A DNA stretch of 59,309 nt, taken from positions 1-59,309 of IMG/VR virus record IMGVR_UViG_3300010392_000374. One strand, 5' to 3'. The notes beneath the pieces are model-generated. The model saw only the letters and a program-made list of their open reading frames with translations, searched no databases and had not been told where the DNA came from. Position 1 is the stretch's first letter; each line of letters begins with the position of its first letter. Made by a program: the position numbers and the translations under genes. This DNA comes from a virus. This document shows, piece after piece, positions 7,771-16,016 of this stretch.

Positions 7771-9187
7771 ATAAGACACTTAGCTTTAGATATTGAAGCT
7801 GATAGTCTTATCGGACCAATGGGACAATTACCGTCCCGAATATGGTGTATATGTACTGAAGATTTAGAGACAGGAGAGAAGAGAGATTTTGTACTAGAAG
7901 AATGTTACACTGAGTTCCCGAAGTACGCCAAAGACTTCGATAGGTTCATCGCCCATAACGCTATCGGGTATGATATCCCTGTTCTGTCAGGTCGTACCGA
8001 GTTCTCATGTACATTAAACCAAGTCGTTGATACTTTAGTATTCTCTAAGATTATGAATCCCGATAGGCTCGGTGGACATTCTCTTGAGTCTTGGGGAGAA
8101 AGGTTTAAGTTTCCCAAAGGAGACTGGACAGACTTCTCTAGGTATTCTCCGGAGATGCTTAAGTATTGTAGACGAGATGTTGATCTTCTACGTAAAGTAT
8201 ACTTCAGATTAAAACAAGAACAAAACCACTATAAGGTGCCAGATAAGGCTATTAGATCTGAACACACTATTAAGTATTTAATTAATCAACAAGGTATTAA
8301 TGGTTTCGCTGTAGATACAGACGCCATTGATAGAATGCATAAGGAAGTTTCTGACAGAGCTAATGCTCTGGAGTTAGCTATCCTTAAGAACTTTAAGCCA
8401 ATTGCCAAACCTTTTAAGGGAAACCCCGAAGACTCCATAGTTACTCCTAAGTACAAGAAAGATGGAACTCTATCAGTAGTAGGTCTTAAGTTCTTAGAGG
8501 ATGATTGGGATAAAGTAGACGGGCCTATCACTCGTATTGAGTGGGTACCGTTTGATCTCCATAGTCCTCGTCAAGTTGTTGAACGTATGAATAAACTTGG
8601 ATGGAAACCTGAAGATAAAACTAAGGGACACATCGAAGCAATTAAGAAGTACAAACGAGGGGAGATTGACAAGGAGGCTCTTGAGAAATTTCAGGAGTAT
8701 GGTTGGAAAGTAAACGAGAAAAACTTACAGACATTACCTGAAGATGCTCCTGAGCAAGCTAGACATATCGCTGACTACGTTATGTTGAACTCTAGGCGTA
8801 AGCTTATTGAACAACAGTGGTGGCCTAACATCCAACCAGACGGAAGGATACATGGCTATTGTGATCCTTTAGGTGCTGGCACTCATAGGATGACACATAA
8901 CGGCCCTAACATGGCTAACATTCCCTCAGTCTTACTTGATAAGAAAACTGGTGAGCCTTTGAAGGGCTTTGAAGGCAGATACGGATGGGACTCTAGGGCT
9001 TGTTTTACGGTCGCTGACACGTCAACTCACGTTCTCTTTGGTACAGACGCCTCAGGTCTTGAGTTGCGTATGCTAGCCCACTTTATGGGAGACCCAGAGT
9101 ATGTTCAAGCAGTACTCGGAGATCCTCATACAGTTAACCAACACGCTGCTGGTTTGGATACCAGAGCCCAAGCTAAAACTTTCATCT
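7771..9187 (+). CDS. Family A DNA polymerase, exon 1 (ATA start)
   Basis: This encodes residues 1-472 plus one base of a T7 gp5-like polymerase of about 630 residues. It holds the 3'-5' exonuclease domain (DIEAD at residues 7-11, HNAIGYDIP, and YCRRDVDLL with a further catalytic Asp) and palm motif A (GTDASGLELR near 424). The exonuclease DxE requires translation to begin upstream of the first ATG (7819). A stop lies at 7765-7767, leaving ATA 7771 as the only candidate. It is seven bases after AAGGA. The exon ends inside motif B at KTFI plus the T of a Tyr codon, where a group I intron begins. Confidence 0.9.
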
Positions 9188-9284
9188 AAACTTATTGGAT
9201 GACTTCAGGGAAACCTGTCGATTAAAACTGGGTGAATTCAGGGGAAGTCTCTATGAGATAATCCTGAGCTAAGCCAAATAAAAA

Positions 9285-9313
9285 TTGCATTGAATATATT
9301 TTTATGGTATACT
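9285..9313 (+). promoter_or_regulatory. Sigma70-like promoter inside the intron
   Basis: TTGCAT, a 17-base spacer, and TATACT lie just upstream of the intron endonuclease, whose ATG (9332) follows AAGGAGAG. This gives the endonuclease its own host-type promoter independent of polymerase transcription. Confidence 0.6.
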
Positions 9314-9331
9314 CCCTTAAAAGGAGAGTAA

Positions 9332-9784
9332 ATGTACGCCATAAGAAATAAACCACAGTCTGAAATGACTGCCAACCCTAGTAAATATAGAGTTAAAGAG
9401 TTTAAAGAGAAGCCTTGTAAAGAGTGCGGTAATGTTTTTAGCCCAAAGGCTCCATCTCATTTACATTGTTCTCAAGAGTGTGCCGATAGATCATTAATGA
9501 CAGCGTATCTTTTAAGAAATTATAGTATAACTCTTAATGACTACGAGTACATGTTGAAAATTCAAAACAATAAATGTTCTATATGTAAAACTGAAGGGTT
9601 TGTAATGGACCCAAAAAGACATAAAGTAAAATTAGTTGTAGATCATTGTCACTCTACCGGAGAAGTTAGAGGGCTTTTATGCCACAACTGTAATAGAGCT
9701 TTAGGATTGTTGAAAGATAATGTAGATGTTTTATACAATGCAATAAACTATTTGGAAAGTGCAACGACTATCCGAAAGGAGTAG
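9332..9784 (+). CDS. Endonuclease VII-like HNH homing endonuclease
   Basis: This 150-residue protein probably cuts intron-less polymerase alleles to spread the intron. It has an N-terminal zinc-ribbon-like part (CKECGNVF ... HCSQEC, residues about 30-50) and a C-terminal recombination endonuclease VII-type HNH domain. That domain has CSICKTEG near 87, VVDHCHSTGEVRG near 107 with the catalytic DH, and CHNCNRALG near 122. It lies wholly inside the intron, and its 3' end overlaps the conserved R element of the ribozyme core, so coding and ribozyme sequences constrain one another. It follows a good AAGGAGAG and its own promoter. Confidence 0.9.
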   Translation: MYAIRNKPQSEMTANPSKYRVKEFKEKPCKECGNVFSPKAPSHLHCSQECADRSLMTAYLLRNYSITLNDYEYMLKIQNNKCSICKTEGFVMDPKRHKVKLVVDHCHSTGEVRGLLCHNCNRALGLLKDNVDVLYNAINYLESATTIRKE

Positions 9785-9900
9785 GGCCAAGTGGCTCGAA
9801 GCGCCCAGCCCCCTAGGGGTGATGATATAGTCTGCTCTGCATGGCGACATGTAGCTGCTAGTAAGCGGACTGAGATTAACGACCTCAGTTGAACACAAGG

Positions 9901-10376
9901 ATGCATTCCTCTACGGAGGCGGAGGAGCAAAGTTAGGACAGATTGTTGGTGGAGGGTATAAGGAAGGAATGGAGCTTAAGGAGAGATTTCTTGCTAAAAC
10001 CCCTGCTCTCAATAAGCTTATCAAGAAGATCGAAAGAGAAGCTAAAGAGAAAGGATATGTACGTGGTCTAGACGGCAGAGTCATTCACGTTCGATCTGCT
10101 CATGCGGCTCTTAATACTTTGCTTCAAGGTAACGGAGCAATTGTCTGTAAGTACTGGCTTATCTACATGATGAAGGGAATCATGAAGTATGGCCTTGATG
10201 CTAAACTAGTGGGATCCATACACGACGAATATGAAATTGAGTTGAACAAAAAAGATATTGATATGATGAAAAAAATTGCTAAAGCAGCAATGAAGAAAAC
10301 TGAAAAGGTCTTAGGAGTTACTTGCCCCCTTGATTGTGAATCAGGAGTGGGTACTAATTGGAGCGAAACTCATTAG
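9901..10376 (+). CDS. Family A DNA polymerase, exon 2
   Basis: This is the second exon of the T7-like DNA polymerase, reading from the second base of the Tyr codon (T at 9187 plus AT at 9901). It encodes AFLYGGGGAKLGQIVGGG (rest of motif B), GLDGRVIHVRSAHAALNTLL (fingers) and SIHDEYEIEL with the HDE of motif C near residue 580, ending in NWSETH. The two exons give about 630 residues, close to but shorter than T7 gp5 (704); the thioredoxin-binding loop region looks reduced. The internal ATG at 9969 is not a start. Confidence 0.9.
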
Positions 10377-10383
10377 ATTCCAC

Positions 10384-10412
10384 TTGACAAATCTTAAAAT
10401 CTATGATATAGA
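10384..10412 (+). promoter_or_regulatory. Sigma70-like promoter for the SSB operon
   Basis: TTGACA, a 17-base spacer and TATAGA lie between the polymerase stop and the ssDNA-binding protein gene. It is a near-consensus host promoter and would give the SSB extra transcription, fitting its need at high copy number. Confidence 0.75.
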
Positions 10413-10452
10413 TCTAATCAGATTAATAGCTAAGAATAATAAAGGAAAATAA

Positions 10453-10998
10453 ATGGCTAAGTCAAAACAAAAGAAACAATATAAAATTAAAGGTAGACTT
10501 CAATACTTTACTCCAGACCGTTGGAACTCTTTCTCTACTAAAGAGAACCCTAAGTATGAAGTACAGCTGACAAACATTGAAGAGTTCCCGGAGAACAAAG
10601 AAATCCTTCAGGCTTTCAAGATCCTCGGAGCAGCTACTCGTAAACAAGATAGAGCACCTGAATGGGGTGAAACTCTTACTGGTCGTTCTAACTATCCTAT
10701 TCCTACTATCGACGCCAAGAAGAATCCAATCCCTAAAGATCTCGGAATTGGCAACGGGAGTATTGCATACGTTCTCTTTGAACTGTACCCTACTCCGAAC
10801 AGTAATCACTCTGAATATGGCTTCGGTCCTCGTAAAGTACAAATCCTTGAGCTTGTAGAGTACGAGAAGACAGACAAAGATAGTAAAGCAGATGATATCT
10901 TCGGAGAAGAAGATGGGTTTGCTGCTGAAGTACCCGAAGAAGAAGAAGCTCCGTTCAATACTCAAGATGATGATCTAGACGATGACATTGAGCTTTAA
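10453..10998 (+). CDS. Single-stranded DNA-binding protein
   Basis: This 181-residue protein has a basic N-terminus (SKQKKQYKIKG) and a beta-rich OB-fold-like body with aromatic residues. It has a strongly acidic C-terminal tail (residues about 150-181, ending DDDLDDDIEL), the hallmark of replication SSBs such as T7 gp2.5, whose tail contacts the polymerase and helicase. The position directly after the polymerase and the presence of its own promoter agree. It coats single-stranded DNA during replication and recombination. The family assignment rests on architecture rather than on a specific motif. Confidence 0.75.
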   Translation: MAKSKQKKQYKIKGRLQYFTPDRWNSFSTKENPKYEVQLTNIEEFPENKEILQAFKILGAATRKQDRAPEWGETLTGRSNYPIPTIDAKKNPIPKDLGIGNGSIAYVLFELYPTPNSNHSEYGFGPRKVQILELVEYEKTDKDSKADDIFGEEDGFAAEVPEEEEAPFNTQDDDLDDDIEL

Positions 10999-11170
10999 AG
11001 AACTCTTTAGGTGGTCTGAGTTCAACGATGAGGAGGTTACTTATCGTAGCCTCTTCAGAGTTTCTCGGGAGGAACTTAAAGAGCCAATCTTTAGAGCAGC
11101 ATGTGTATCTGCCTTTAAAGATTCTCTAGAAGATTTTGCTAAAGAGATGGCAGAGAAGGAGTATAAGTAA
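10982..11170 (+). CDS. Hypothetical 62-residue protein
   Basis: This small, acidic, probably helical protein (EELKEPIFRAACVSAFKDSLEDFAKEMAEK) overlaps the SSB gene end by 17 bases and the next gene by one base. No family is recognised. Its position inside the SSB-nuclease operon suggests a replication or recombination accessory role only by association. Confidence 0.6.
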   Translation: MTLSFKELFRWSEFNDEEVTYRSLFRVSREELKEPIFRAACVSAFKDSLEDFAKEMAEKEYK

Positions 11171-11421
11171 TGGACCTAGAGTATGTAAAAGAGTTTTGTA
11201 GGTACTTTAAAGAAGAAATAATTCTATACGATATACAAGATCTTTATTTTATTCCAGAGTCTTCTGATTCTGGAGATTACTTTATTAAAGGACTCTATCT
11301 AGCTAAAGGAGATGTTAAAATGTTTGCTTTTAAAATACCCGATAGTATAGATCTAAGCATACACGATCTCGCTAATATGTCTTTAGTTCGTACTCTTAGT
11401 TCTCTCGGACATATCAGATGA
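11170..11421 (+). CDS. Hypothetical 83-residue protein
   Basis: This small protein with alternating hydrophobic strands (IILYDIQDLYFIP, YFIKGLYLAKG, MFAFKIP) suggests a small beta-sheet fold. It has no recognised family. It is coupled by one- and four-base overlaps to the genes on either side, within the operon leading to the Cas4-like nuclease. Confidence 0.65.
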   Translation: MDLEYVKEFCRYFKEEIILYDIQDLYFIPESSDSGDYFIKGLYLAKGDVKMFAFKIPDSIDLSIHDLANMSLVRTLSSLGHIR

Positions 11422-12284
11422 GTAAAACTGAAGAGAAAACCTTAGACACTCTTGTAGAAGATATCTATTCTATTGTAGAGAATGGTAAAGAGTTCTCTAA
11501 AGAATCTATTAGGAAACTATCACAGCGTATTGCATTGGTAGTTCACGATAGGTGGAAAGAGAGAACTGAAGAAGCTTCAGAGTTTCGTCTAAGACCTAGT
11601 AACATCGGCACTCCTGATAGAAAACTATGGTTTGATTCCAAAGTTCCTGCAGGAGAAAAGAAGTGGGAACCACAACAACTCCTGAACTTTTTCTTTGGAG
11701 ATGTTTGGGAAGAAATTCTTCTCTGGCTTGCTGAAGAGGCAGGACACAAAGTAGAGAACGTACAAGGTAAAGTCTCTATGGAGGGAATGCATGGTAGGAT
11801 GGATGCTAAGATTGATGGCGTTGTAGTAGATGTTAAGACTGCTGCCAATCCTACTAAGTTTACTTTAGGTACAGTTCTTAGAGAAGACCCTTATGGCTAT
11901 ATGCATCAAGCTGCGTTCTATACTCAAGCAGATGAAGGTAAAGACTTTGTGAATTGTGAGAACAACTTCGCTTGGTTGTCTTCAGATAAAATCGGAGGTC
12001 TTCACCTGTTAGAGTTAGATAGTATGGAGCTTCCAGACGCTAGAGGTAGAGTAAGGAAAGCTCGTAAGATCCTTAAGCTTGAAGAGCCACCTGAAGAGAA
12101 ATGCTTTAAGCCTGAACCGTATGGTAAGTCAGGTAATGAAATACTTAACAAGAACTGCACTTGGTGTCCTCATATTAAGGAATGCTGGAAGGGAGAACTT
12201 AGAGCCTTTCAATATGCCAATGGTGTTAAATACTTCACCAAGATAGAAAATGAACCTAATGTACCAGAAGTGGAGATAACATGA
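11418..12284 (+). CDS. Cas4/RecB-like PD-(D/E)XK exonuclease
   Basis: This 288-residue protein has the exonuclease core GRMDAKIDG near residue 127 and VVVDVKT near 136 (Asp...Asp-x-Lys), then MHQAAFYTQ near 165 (the QxxxY motif). A C-terminal cluster, CF near 228 plus CTWC and C near 246-257, suggests a Cas4/AddB-type Fe-S site. Such enzymes degrade single- or double-stranded ends and in T7-like phages replace gp6 for recombination and host DNA breakdown. It is located after the SSB and polymerase in a continuous operon. Confidence 0.85.
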   Translation: MSKTEEKTLDTLVEDIYSIVENGKEFSKESIRKLSQRIALVVHDRWKERTEEASEFRLRPSNIGTPDRKLWFDSKVPAGEKKWEPQQLLNFFFGDVWEEILLWLAEEAGHKVENVQGKVSMEGMHGRMDAKIDGVVVDVKTAANPTKFTLGTVLREDPYGYMHQAAFYTQADEGKDFVNCENNFAWLSSDKIGGLHLLELDSMELPDARGRVRKARKILKLEEPPEEKCFKPEPYGKSGNEILNKNCTWCPHIKECWKGELRAFQYANGVKYFTKIENEPNVPEVEIT

Positions 12285-12445
12285 GTGAGAAGCATAAACT
12301 ACTAGATGATATCCTATTAACTTTAGATAGAATTATTGATCTATGTCCTAAAGATTTTTCAGAGAGATCTAGGCTTCAAATGATTCAACTAGAAATTCAA
12401 AATCAACTTCTTACTCTGATCCTTAAGGAGAAAGATAATGTCTAG
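12281..12445 (+). CDS. Hypothetical 54-residue helical protein
   Basis: It starts at an ATGA overlap with the exonuclease stop and ends inside the next gene. The product is a single amphipathic helix-rich peptide (LLDDILLTLDRIID, LQLEIQNQ-like Leu/Ile pattern) compatible with coiled-coil dimerisation. There is no recognised family. It is supported by tight coupling on both sides. Confidence 0.55.
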   Translation: MSEKHKLLDDILLTLDRIIDLCPKDFSERSRLQMIQLEIQNQLLTLILKEKDNV

Positions 12446-12740
12446 AGAGACAATTCCTACCTTTAAGGATGTTAACTCTCCGTATACTCTAGGCTATCGT
12501 AGAGGATATTCTGATGCTACTGAAAAGGCTATTGAGAAGCTCACGAGTACCCCAGAGTATTCTCGTGAGATTGAGGAGTATCAAAGAGGACTTAACACGG
12601 GCGCTGAACTTACAGCGTACTCTATCCTAGAAGAACTAGACAAGCTGGAACGATTGAGTATTCAACCTCAAGTCCACTGGGCACGCTACTTTAGGAATTG
12701 GGTGGAACATGAAACAGGAGTTAAACTAAATGACAAGTAA
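12438..12740 (+). CDS. Hypothetical 100-residue protein
   Basis: It begins MSRETIPTFKDVN behind AAGGAGA. Its central part, YRRGYSDATEKAIEKL, is helical; the C-terminal part is rich in Trp/Tyr/His (VHWARYFRNWVEHETG). No known domain is recognised. It overlaps its neighbours by 8 and 11 bases within the recombination-nuclease operon. Confidence 0.65.
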   Translation: MSRETIPTFKDVNSPYTLGYRRGYSDATEKAIEKLTSTPEYSREIEEYQRGLNTGAELTAYSILEELDKLERLSIQPQVHWARYFRNWVEHETGVKLNDK

Positions 12741-12903
12741 AGATAAACAAATTACTTCCGGAGAGACTAAAGACTCCGGAGTTACTCTAACGAAAGAACA
12801 AGCAAGGAATGCTCTGGTGTTTCTTGAAAGATCTACCCTACAGGGTAAAGAAACTCCAGCGTTTAACTCGTTGGTTAAAGTATTACAAGACGGCCTTGCT
12901 TAA
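12730..12903 (+). CDS. Hypothetical 57-residue protein
   Basis: This short gene overlaps the preceding stop by 11 bases and shares its last base with the next ATG (TAATG). The product has a polar N-terminus and a helical C-terminus (LTKEQARNALVFLERSTLQG). Similar one-helix-hairpin peptides are common next to phage endonucleases, but I recognise no named family. Confidence 0.6.
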   Translation: MTSKDKQITSGETKDSGVTLTKEQARNALVFLERSTLQGKETPAFNSLVKVLQDGLA

Positions 12904-13244
12904 TGAAACCAAGATCAGCAAAGAACAAAGGGAAAAGATTCCAGAACTGGGTTCGTGACTTAATACTCGAAGTCTTCCCTGAGTTAGAAGCTGACGATGT
13001 TAGATCAACTTCTATGGGAGTGCAAGGAGAAGACATTCAGCTGTCACCTAAAGCCCGTAAGTATTTTCCTTACAACGTAGAGTGTAAAGCGAATAAGTCT
13101 TTTGCCGTATATAATATCATGCAACAAGCTGAAACCCACGGCACCAGCGCTCCCATAGCCTTTTTAAAGGGGGACAGGAAGAAGCCCCTCGTAGTTCTTT
13201 ATGCGGATGATTTCGTAGAACTACTCAAACAAACAAGAAAGTAA
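12903..13244 (+). CDS. Putative Holliday-junction-type PD-(D/E)XK endonuclease
   Basis: This 113-residue basic protein has the compact PD-(D/E)XK layout. An N-terminal KGKRFQNWVRDLI helix is followed by GVQGEDIQLS with an acidic pair near residue 40, then VECKANKSF near 60 with Glu-x-Lys, and PIAFLKGDRKKPLVVL. This is the arrangement of junction-resolving or endonuclease I-like enzymes found in many podoviruses. It would resolve branched replication intermediates before packaging. Its ATG overlaps the previous stop. Confidence 0.7.
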   Translation: MKPRSAKNKGKRFQNWVRDLILEVFPELEADDVRSTSMGVQGEDIQLSPKARKYFPYNVECKANKSFAVYNIMQQAETHGTSAPIAFLKGDRKKPLVVLYADDFVELLKQTRK

Positions 13245-13247
13245 ATT

Positions 13248-13574
13248 ATGACAGACCAATCTTTTGAGTTCCTTAAGAAACTCTTTGATGATAAAACTAA
13301 AGAACTAAATAATTCTATTATGCTGAACTTTGAACTCGTACTTCCAGAGGGTGGTGATAAAGATAACATGGATGACTACACTGTAGCTGTCTCTCACCTC
13401 GCTGGAGATTTCTCTGAAGAGATCCCGGAAGAACTCATCAATCATCTATATGGAATCACCATTGGACTTAAACATGGATATACCAGCCATCAAGATAAAC
13501 TAATGGAATGGTGTATGCATGAGTCAATGCAAGAAGAAACTGATGAGATTCCTGAGGGAGCTACGATTAACTAA
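13248..13574 (+). CDS. Hypothetical 108-residue protein
   Basis: This acidic protein has a region LNFELVLPEGGDKD followed by helices (ELINHLYGITIGLKHG). It has no recognised family. It starts three bases after the endonuclease stop and its stop overlaps the ribonucleotide reductase start (TAATG), so it is probably co-translated with that enzyme. Confidence 0.6.
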   Translation: MTDQSFEFLKKLFDDKTKELNNSIMLNFELVLPEGGDKDNMDDYTVAVSHLAGDFSEEIPEELINHLYGITIGLKHGYTSHQDKLMEWCMHESMQEETDEIPEGATIN

Positions 13575-15529
13575 TGAGTTTTAATAATCACTCGTATCCA
13601 GACTACGGTAGGTTTATTCACACTAGTAGATATGCGAGATGGATTGAAGAAGAAGGACGGCGGGAGACTTGGGAAGAAACAGTCTCTCGCTATTTTTCTT
13701 TCTTAGAGAAACATCTTAAAGAAAACAATGGATACACTTTAAGTAAAGAACTTAGGAAAGAATTAGAATCTGCTGTGGTAAACTTGGAAGTCATGCCGTC
13801 TATGAGATCTCTTATGACTGCAGGACCAGCACTTGAAAGGGATAACATCTGTGGATATAACTGCTCTTACGTGCCTGTCGATTCACCAAGAGCCTTCGAT
13901 GAAACCCTCTATGTACTTATGTGCGGAACTGGAGTTGGGTTCTCTGTTGAAAGGCAATTCGTCAGTAAGCTCCCAATCGTTAATGAACATTTCGAGAAAT
14001 CTGAGACGATTATCTCCGTGGCAGATAGTAAAGCAGGATGGGCCAGAGGTCTCAGAGAGCTTCTGTCTCTTCTATATTCCGGTCAAATACCAAATTGGGA
14101 TCTTAGCAGACTCAGACCTGCTGGCGCTAGGCTTAAAACATTTGGAGGCCGCTCTTCAGGACCTGAACCGCTTGACCAACTCTTCAGATTTACAGTGGGA
14201 TTGTTCCAAAAAGCAGCAGGAAGAAGGCTTACTTCTATTGAATGCCATGATCTCATGTGTAAGATCGGGGAAGTTGTCGTGGTCGGTGGCGTACGAAGAT
14301 CTGCCCTTATCTCCTTAAGTAATCTTACAGATGAACGTATGCGTCAAGCTAAGTCTGGTCAATGGTGGGAAGATAATCCCCAAAGATCTCTGGCTAATAA
14401 CTCAGTATGCTACACGGAGAAACCAGATGTTGAAATCTTTATGCAAGAATTTCTCTCACTTGTTCGTAGTAAGTCAGGAGAGAGAGGAATCTTTAACCGA
14501 GATGGAGCTAAGAAGTTTCTAGAAAAGAATGTACCCCGTAGGGATACTAACCATGAGTTCGGAACAAATCCGTGTTCGGAAATTATTCTTAGGCCATATC
14601 AATTTTGTAATCTAACCGAAGTAGTAGTTAGGCCAAAAGATACCTACGATGATCTATATAGGAAAGTAAGGATAGCTTCTATTATAGGTACTCTCCAATC
14701 TACTCTAACAAACTTTAAGTACCTTAGAAAGATCTGGAAAGACAATACCGAAGAGGAAAGACTTCTTGGTGTGAGCCTTACTGGAGTAATGGACCATGAA
14801 GTTCTTTCAGGGAACTCTAAAGGTTTCTCCATGGACTGTAATGGCCCAGTAACGGTGTCTCTTGAGGTTGCTTTATCAGACTTGAGAGAATTGTCTATTG
14901 AAACTAATAAACAATATGCTAAAGAAATTGGAATTAACCAATCTGCTGCAACTAATTGTCAGAAGCCTTCGGGAACTGTTAGCCAACTTGTTGATAGCGC
15001 TTCTGGTATTCATCCTCGTTATGCTGACTACTATATAAGAACTGTAAGAGGAGATATAAAAGATCCTCTGTCACAATTCCTTGTAGACCAAGGAGTTCCT
15101 TCAGAGCCTGATGTAATGAAACCTAATGATACTGTTGTGTTCAGTTTCCCCATGAAGTCCCCTGAAGTTTCCGTAAAGAGAAATGACAGGACTGCTATTC
15201 AACAGCTTGAACTTTGGAAGACTTATCAGCTCTATTGGTGTGAACACAAACCAAGTATTACTGTGTATGTAAGAGAAGAAGAGTGGCCTGAAGTACAGGC
15301 TTGGGTATATAAGAACTTTGATTTATGCTCGGGCGTTAGCTTCCTTCCGCATTCTGATCATACGTACCAGCAAGCTCCTTACCAAGAGATCGACAAAGAG
15401 ACTTATGAGAAACTCTTAGGCCAAATGCCAATGATTGATTGGGATAAACTAAAAGACTATGAAAAAGAAGATAACACTACAGGGTCTCAGGAGTTGGCTT
15501 GTGTAGGAAATTCTTGTGACATTGTTTAA
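13574..15529 (+). CDS. nrdJ: Class II (adenosylcobalamin-dependent) ribonucleotide reductase
   Basis: This 651-residue enzyme reduces ribonucleotides to deoxyribonucleotides with a cobalamin-generated thiyl radical. Active-site features: NICGYNC near residues 91-97 (redox Cys), NPCSE at 332-336 with the thiyl Cys334 and Glu336, and Cys345, eleven residues on, as the second redox Cys. The C-terminal CVGNSC, with Cys643 and Cys648, is the thioredoxin-exchange pair. The length and single chain match the monomeric Lactobacillus-type form, which acts on triphosphates. It needs host or environmental B12 but not oxygen. A strong terminator follows directly. Confidence 0.95.
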   Translation: MSFNNHSYPDYGRFIHTSRYARWIEEEGRRETWEETVSRYFSFLEKHLKENNGYTLSKELRKELESAVVNLEVMPSMRSLMTAGPALERDNICGYNCSYVPVDSPRAFDETLYVLMCGTGVGFSVERQFVSKLPIVNEHFEKSETIISVADSKAGWARGLRELLSLLYSGQIPNWDLSRLRPAGARLKTFGGRSSGPEPLDQLFRFTVGLFQKAAGRRLTSIECHDLMCKIGEVVVVGGVRRSALISLSNLTDERMRQAKSGQWWEDNPQRSLANNSVCYTEKPDVEIFMQEFLSLVRSKSGERGIFNRDGAKKFLEKNVPRRDTNHEFGTNPCSEIILRPYQFCNLTEVVVRPKDTYDDLYRKVRIASIIGTLQSTLTNFKYLRKIWKDNTEEERLLGVSLTGVMDHEVLSGNSKGFSMDCNGPVTVSLEVALSDLRELSIETNKQYAKEIGINQSAATNCQKPSGTVSQLVDSASGIHPRYADYYIRTVRGDIKDPLSQFLVDQGVPSEPDVMKPNDTVVFSFPMKSPEVSVKRNDRTAIQQLELWKTYQLYWCEHKPSITVYVREEEWPEVQAWVYKNFDLCSGVSFLPHSDHTYQQAPYQEIDKETYEKLLGQMPMIDWDKLKDYEKEDNTTGSQELACVGNSCDIV

Positions 15530-15539
15530 AACAACTAAC

Positions 15540-15576
15540 CCCGGAGATTCTCTAAAGTTTCTCCGGGTTTTCTTTT
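15540..15576 (+). terminator. Rho-independent terminator after RNR
   Basis: CCCGGAGA pairs with TCTCCGGG (8 bp) around a 12-base loop, followed by TTTTCTTTT. It lies between the RNR stop and the next gene and should end the replication operon transcript, or strongly attenuate it. Confidence 0.85.
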
Positions 15577-15588
15577 GGAGAAAGAAGA

Positions 15589-15798
15589 ATGAAACGATAT
15601 TTAGTTATTGACCCACCTGAAGGGTGGCTATATGGATTCCCTAAAAGATTCCGAGAGATGGAAGAAGGAGAAACTCTAAGTACTCGTAAAGACACACTAG
15701 AGGAGACTCATAAGTTTCTTGTAGAGAATGGGTATCCTAAAGAGAAACTTGAGAGTTGGGTAGGGTTTATTCGATTTTGGATTGATGAGGTAGAGTGA
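15589..15798 (+). CDS. Hypothetical 69-residue protein
   Basis: It starts behind TTGGAGAAAGA just after the RNR terminator. The product (MKRYLVIDPPEGWLYGFPKRF...) is small, with a short beta start and a helix KDTLEETHKFLVENG. Such short proteins are common in phages, but I know no function. It is coupled to the next gene by an overlapping TGATG. Confidence 0.65.
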   Translation: MKRYLVIDPPEGWLYGFPKRFREMEEGETLSTRKDTLEETHKFLVENGYPKEKLESWVGFIRFWIDEVE

Positions 15799-16016
15799 TG
15801 TATTTAAAAGTATTACCTGAGCCTAGAGGATATTATACTCTAGAGTTTTTCCCAGACGGTTGGGATAAACCTAAAGAGTCTCTTGTGTTTGAATCTCTAG
15901 CGTCTGTTACAGAAGAGATTGCTACAATGGCAGCACTGTGTCTAACACAAGAAGAAGATTTTGAACTGGACTTCCATTCCGGAGGACCTTACATGATGGA
16001 CTTCGGAGAAGACTGA
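15798..16016 (+). CDS. Hypothetical 72-residue protein
   Basis: This acidic protein has an N-terminal strand pattern (MYLKVLPEPRGYYTLEFFPDG) and an acidic C-terminus. ATG 15798 overlaps the previous stop and was chosen over an in-frame GTG three bases earlier. No family is recognised. Its stop overlaps the HD hydrolase start. Confidence 0.6.
   Translation: MYLKVLPEPRGYYTLEFFPDGWDKPKESLVFESLASVTEEIATMAALCLTQEEDFELDFHSGGPYMMDFGED

Larger units (their letters stand above)
9188..9900 (+). mobile_element. Group I intron in the DNA polymerase gene
   Basis: This is a 713-bp self-splicing intron carrying an endonuclease gene. Removing it joins T (9187) to ATGCATTC (9901) and restores KTFIYAFLYGGG, the motif B sequence of T7-like polymerases. 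Features seen: the exon end TCATCT pairs with the internal guide GGATGA at 9197-9202, giving a U-G pair at the splice site. The intron ends with G (9900). Core elements include AATTCAGGGGAA near 9234, AATCCTGAGCTAAGCC near 9260, GCAACGACTA near 9761 and GATGATATAGTC near 9820. The insertion at a highly conserved catalytic site is typical of phage homing introns. Confidence 0.9.

Noticed and set aside
10462-10965. A 167-codon minus-strand frame inside the SSB gene
   Set aside because: It runs against all transcription in this region, its product is Phe/Ser/Arg-rich, and it has no ribosome binding site. It is a shadow of the SSB gene.
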